17,202 nt of DNA from Coemansia sp. RSA 922 (taxonomy: Eukaryota > Kickxellomycota > Kickxellomycetes > Kickxellales > Kickxellaceae), in the NCBI GenBank assembly GCA_027577415.1, contig JANBQS010000472.1, positions 1-17,202 on the forward strand, read 5' to 3'. The translations under genes and the position numbers were made by a program. Below are positions 15,351 to 17,202 of the stretch, one piece after another (position 1 is the first letter of the stretch; the number at the start of each line of letters is the position of its first letter). The notes under the pieces are model-generated. The model made no database searches, had not been told where the DNA came from, and saw only the letters and a list, made by a program, of their open reading frames with translations.

Positions 15351-15725
15351 CTACTTGTCAAGCATTGCTGTGCAAATGTCAATGGGCATGTCTACGCTAA
15401 AACCAAGTACATGGCTCTTAAACTGCCCGCCTTTGTAAATATCAATCGTTTGATGCCCAGCTGGGCTTTTCACGAACATGACAAAGCAAACGCCATCTCT
15501 ATTTAAATTTTTGTCACAGACATATTTGGACAAGGCGTTGTGTAGCTTGTATACCTCCTTGATAGCACAAGCATCTTCTCCAGGATCTTTTATATTGAGA
15601 ATAATGACATACCCCCCTCTCTCAATTAACTCATCACGCTTTTCCTTGCTATAGAGCACTTATATATTATGCTCCTGTTTGCTTTCCTTCTTTTGGAACA
15701 TATCCAGAAATTTGTCGAACAGCAT
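15351..15725 (-). pseudogene. Hypothetical ORF interrupted by an in-frame TAA
   Basis: From an ATG at 15725, 21 codons (MLFDKFLDMFQKKESKQEHNI) lead to a TAA at 15660-15662. The same frame then continues for 102 codons to a TAG at 15351, with coding-like codon use (GGYVIILNIKDPGEDAC, then CFVMFVKSPAGHQTIDIYKGG). The second part has no good ATG near its start. It could be a recently broken gene, a gene with an intron over the stop, a readthrough case or a sequencing error. A 72-nt candidate intron that keeps the frame exists (GTTCGA donor, CTATAG acceptor), but its donor is weak. The C-terminal part has a faint thioredoxin-like feel, which I do not claim. Confidence 0.4.
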
Positions 15726-16267
15726 TGGCAATAACAATGACCGTGGCAAATGTGAAATGTGTGGTATTAAGGTGGTATAGAATATAAATATATGTGAAAA
15801 AGAAAAACACCCTATGTACCAGCATGGACATGTAGCACCTTTTTGTAGCTAGGGAATGCGCCCTAAACCGGAGTCCGATTTTCCTTTCTTTTTGCCTTGG
15901 CTGACTGGAGAGCGCGACAAAGAAACCAGGTAGGCCTTTGCTGCTATCGGGTTGGGGATTCCTTTAAAAGTGAGCAAATACCGCAGCAATGACTGGAGCG
16001 AAAAATAAATTGGGGCAGGTAAATTGTGTATACCACGTGTGTGTTTGGTTTGACAGGATGAAGCTGTCTTTACTAGCGAGACTTACCCATGCCATTGCTT
16101 TCAGGCATCTAGAGTAGTGTGTTCCCATTTATCTTTTTGTCAGTCAAAGAGAACATAATAATAGAATTTGCTACAAGCAACTACTATAAAGTATGTGTAA
16201 ACAAGAGCATTCTTTATCCTGTTAGCATTGCCCAAGTATAAAAGATACTATTACAGCTCTATTCGTA
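15726..16267. other. Intergenic region, nothing recognised
   Basis: AT-rich spacer with no coding-like frame, tRNA or repeat family that I can see. A single forkhead-like GTAAACA occurs at 16197-16203. Confidence 0.5.
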
Positions 16268-17202
16268 CTAGGCCCACTCGATTTGTTTTAGTCGCTCTTG
16301 GTACATACTGTAAATCTGCTGTATCAATATACTATTATAAGCCTTCTTGGTAAACTTTGCATGTCCCTCACATTTTAACATAGACATCATTGGACACAAA
16401 ATGCTGAGTAATATTCCCAAGTGAGCAGACATTGTTGAATCTGAACACGGGTCGAAAGTAACCATCACAAGTTTGGAGCTAGACATGTGGTTGGATTGGC
16501 AAAAATCCGCCAAGCTACTACTATTGACTATATTACTTAGAGTTGCTTGCGCCTCGTCTGACTCTTCTGCTGGTGTCTGTAGCATCAAGTGTGTTAGTTT
16601 CGGTGTGCACTTTAGTAGCAAAATGACATCCTGAATAGAAACATCCAATTCTAATATTCTGAGGTATATTAGGCGGCTTGCAACACTCGAGCTACAGAGC
16701 TGGCTAACAAAGTTGTCTTTGTTCAAGCAGTGCGCCGCGACAAATGACAAATATTGGATATTTGGTCCACAATTCAATGTAAAATCTAGCAATCTACGTT
16801 CGGCATCTATGTCAGGCATTTTTCCATTGTAGTTTATATTGAAACATAGACTCTTTAGCTTTGGAAACTGCATCTTTGTGTTGCCATTAATGCGAGGTAA
16901 AAACGAGTAGTCATTGACCGACGTCTTGATAGTGATATGCTCTAGCGTTTGATTGTTACCTCTAAACAGTATATCATTACCAATAAAGCTTGCCTCAACC
17001 AGTTTTATGCTAGAAAGTATTGGGAACGGCGTCCCTTCTAGTTGTAGTTCAAGCCCTTCTTGCTTTAGGCCGCCAAATGCTAATGTCAAAAATTCAAGGC
17101 GTGGATATTGAATGGGTTCTCCATTATCAGCTAAAACTATATCTTCAAAGAAAGACTGGTCTTCAAAATCAATATCAAGTCTATTCAGAGTGGTAGAGTT
17201 TA
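16268..17202 (-). CDS. Leucine-rich (F-box/LRR-like) protein, 3' part
   Basis: The frame is open from the right edge of the window to a TAG at 16268, giving 310 residues of the C-terminal part. The 5' end lies outside. Leucine-rich units recur with the spacing of irregular fungal LRRs: LNRLDIDF, YPRLEFLTLAF, FPKLKSLCFNINY, IQYLSFVA, LRILELDVS and TPKLTHLMLQT. Such proteins usually have an N-terminal F-box and act as substrate adaptors of SCF ubiquitin ligases, but no F-box is visible in this part. It ends RLKQIEWA. The LRR assignment is fairly sure; the ubiquitin-ligase role is inference. Confidence 0.72.
   Translation of the reverse strand, partial: NSTTLNRLDIDFEDQSFFEDIVLADNGEPIQYPRLEFLTLAFGGLKQEGLELQLEGTPFPILSSIKLVEASFIGNDILFRGNNQTLEHITIKTSVNDYSFLPRINGNTKMQFPKLKSLCFNINYNGKMPDIDAERRLLDFTLNCGPNIQYLSFVAAHCLNKDNFVSQLCSSSVASRLIYLRILELDVSIQDVILLLKCTPKLTHLMLQTPAEESDEAQATLSNIVNSSSLADFCQSNHMSSSKLVMVTFDPCSDSTMSAHLGILLSILCPMMSMLKCEGHAKFTKKAYNSILIQQIYSMYQERLKQIEWA

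Overview
This window looks like nuclear DNA of a fungus. The reasons are compact, almost intron-free genes with AT-rich spacers, TATA-type and AATAAA-type signals, a eukaryotic TFIIB family, a eukaryotic phosphatidylinositol synthase, a mitochondrial UbiB-type kinase and a eukaryotic tRNA-Ala. The gene style and an LRR/F-box-like protein at the right edge suggest an early-diverging lineage, perhaps Kickxellomycotina (Coemansia relatives). That assignment is an inference and was not tested by any search.

Layout. Positions 1-1000 hold no convincing gene, only a possible decayed or spliced small secreted protein on the minus strand. Positions 1104-3772 (minus) hold two paralogous secreted proteins. 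Each has a signal peptide, a low-complexity linker (GGN-type in one, NG-type in the other) and a shared C-terminal domain of about 95 residues with two cysteines. Their promoters share several short modules in the same order. Positions 4472-6628 (minus) encode an ADCK2/Cqd1-like mitochondrial kinase-fold protein.

Positions 7058-10591 (plus) hold three TFIIB paralogues in tandem. The third is canonical. The first has kept its zinc ribbon and cyclin repeats but lost the B-reader. The second has kept the B-reader, has a degenerate first cyclin repeat, and carries a C-terminal AT-hook-like extension that appears to come from a one-base deletion at the ancestral stop codon. Positions 10834-11526 encode phosphatidylinositol synthase. 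Positions 11733-13906 hold four consecutive hotdog-fold (ACOT13/PaaI-like) proteins. Three carry DEG in place of HGG but keep the catalytic Asp. The fourth keeps Asn and HGG but has Asn in place of that Asp. A tRNA-Ala(CGC) gene follows on the minus strand.

Positions 14060-15725 contain two short unrecognised coding regions and one ORF broken by an in-frame TAA. The right edge holds the 3' part of a leucine-rich, F-box/LRR-like gene on the minus strand.

The theme of the window is local tandem duplication followed by modular divergence: two secreted repeat proteins, three TFIIBs and four hotdog proteins. The most testable ideas are that the TFIIB paralogues are specialised general transcription factors and that the hotdog paralogues form heteromers with composite active sites.
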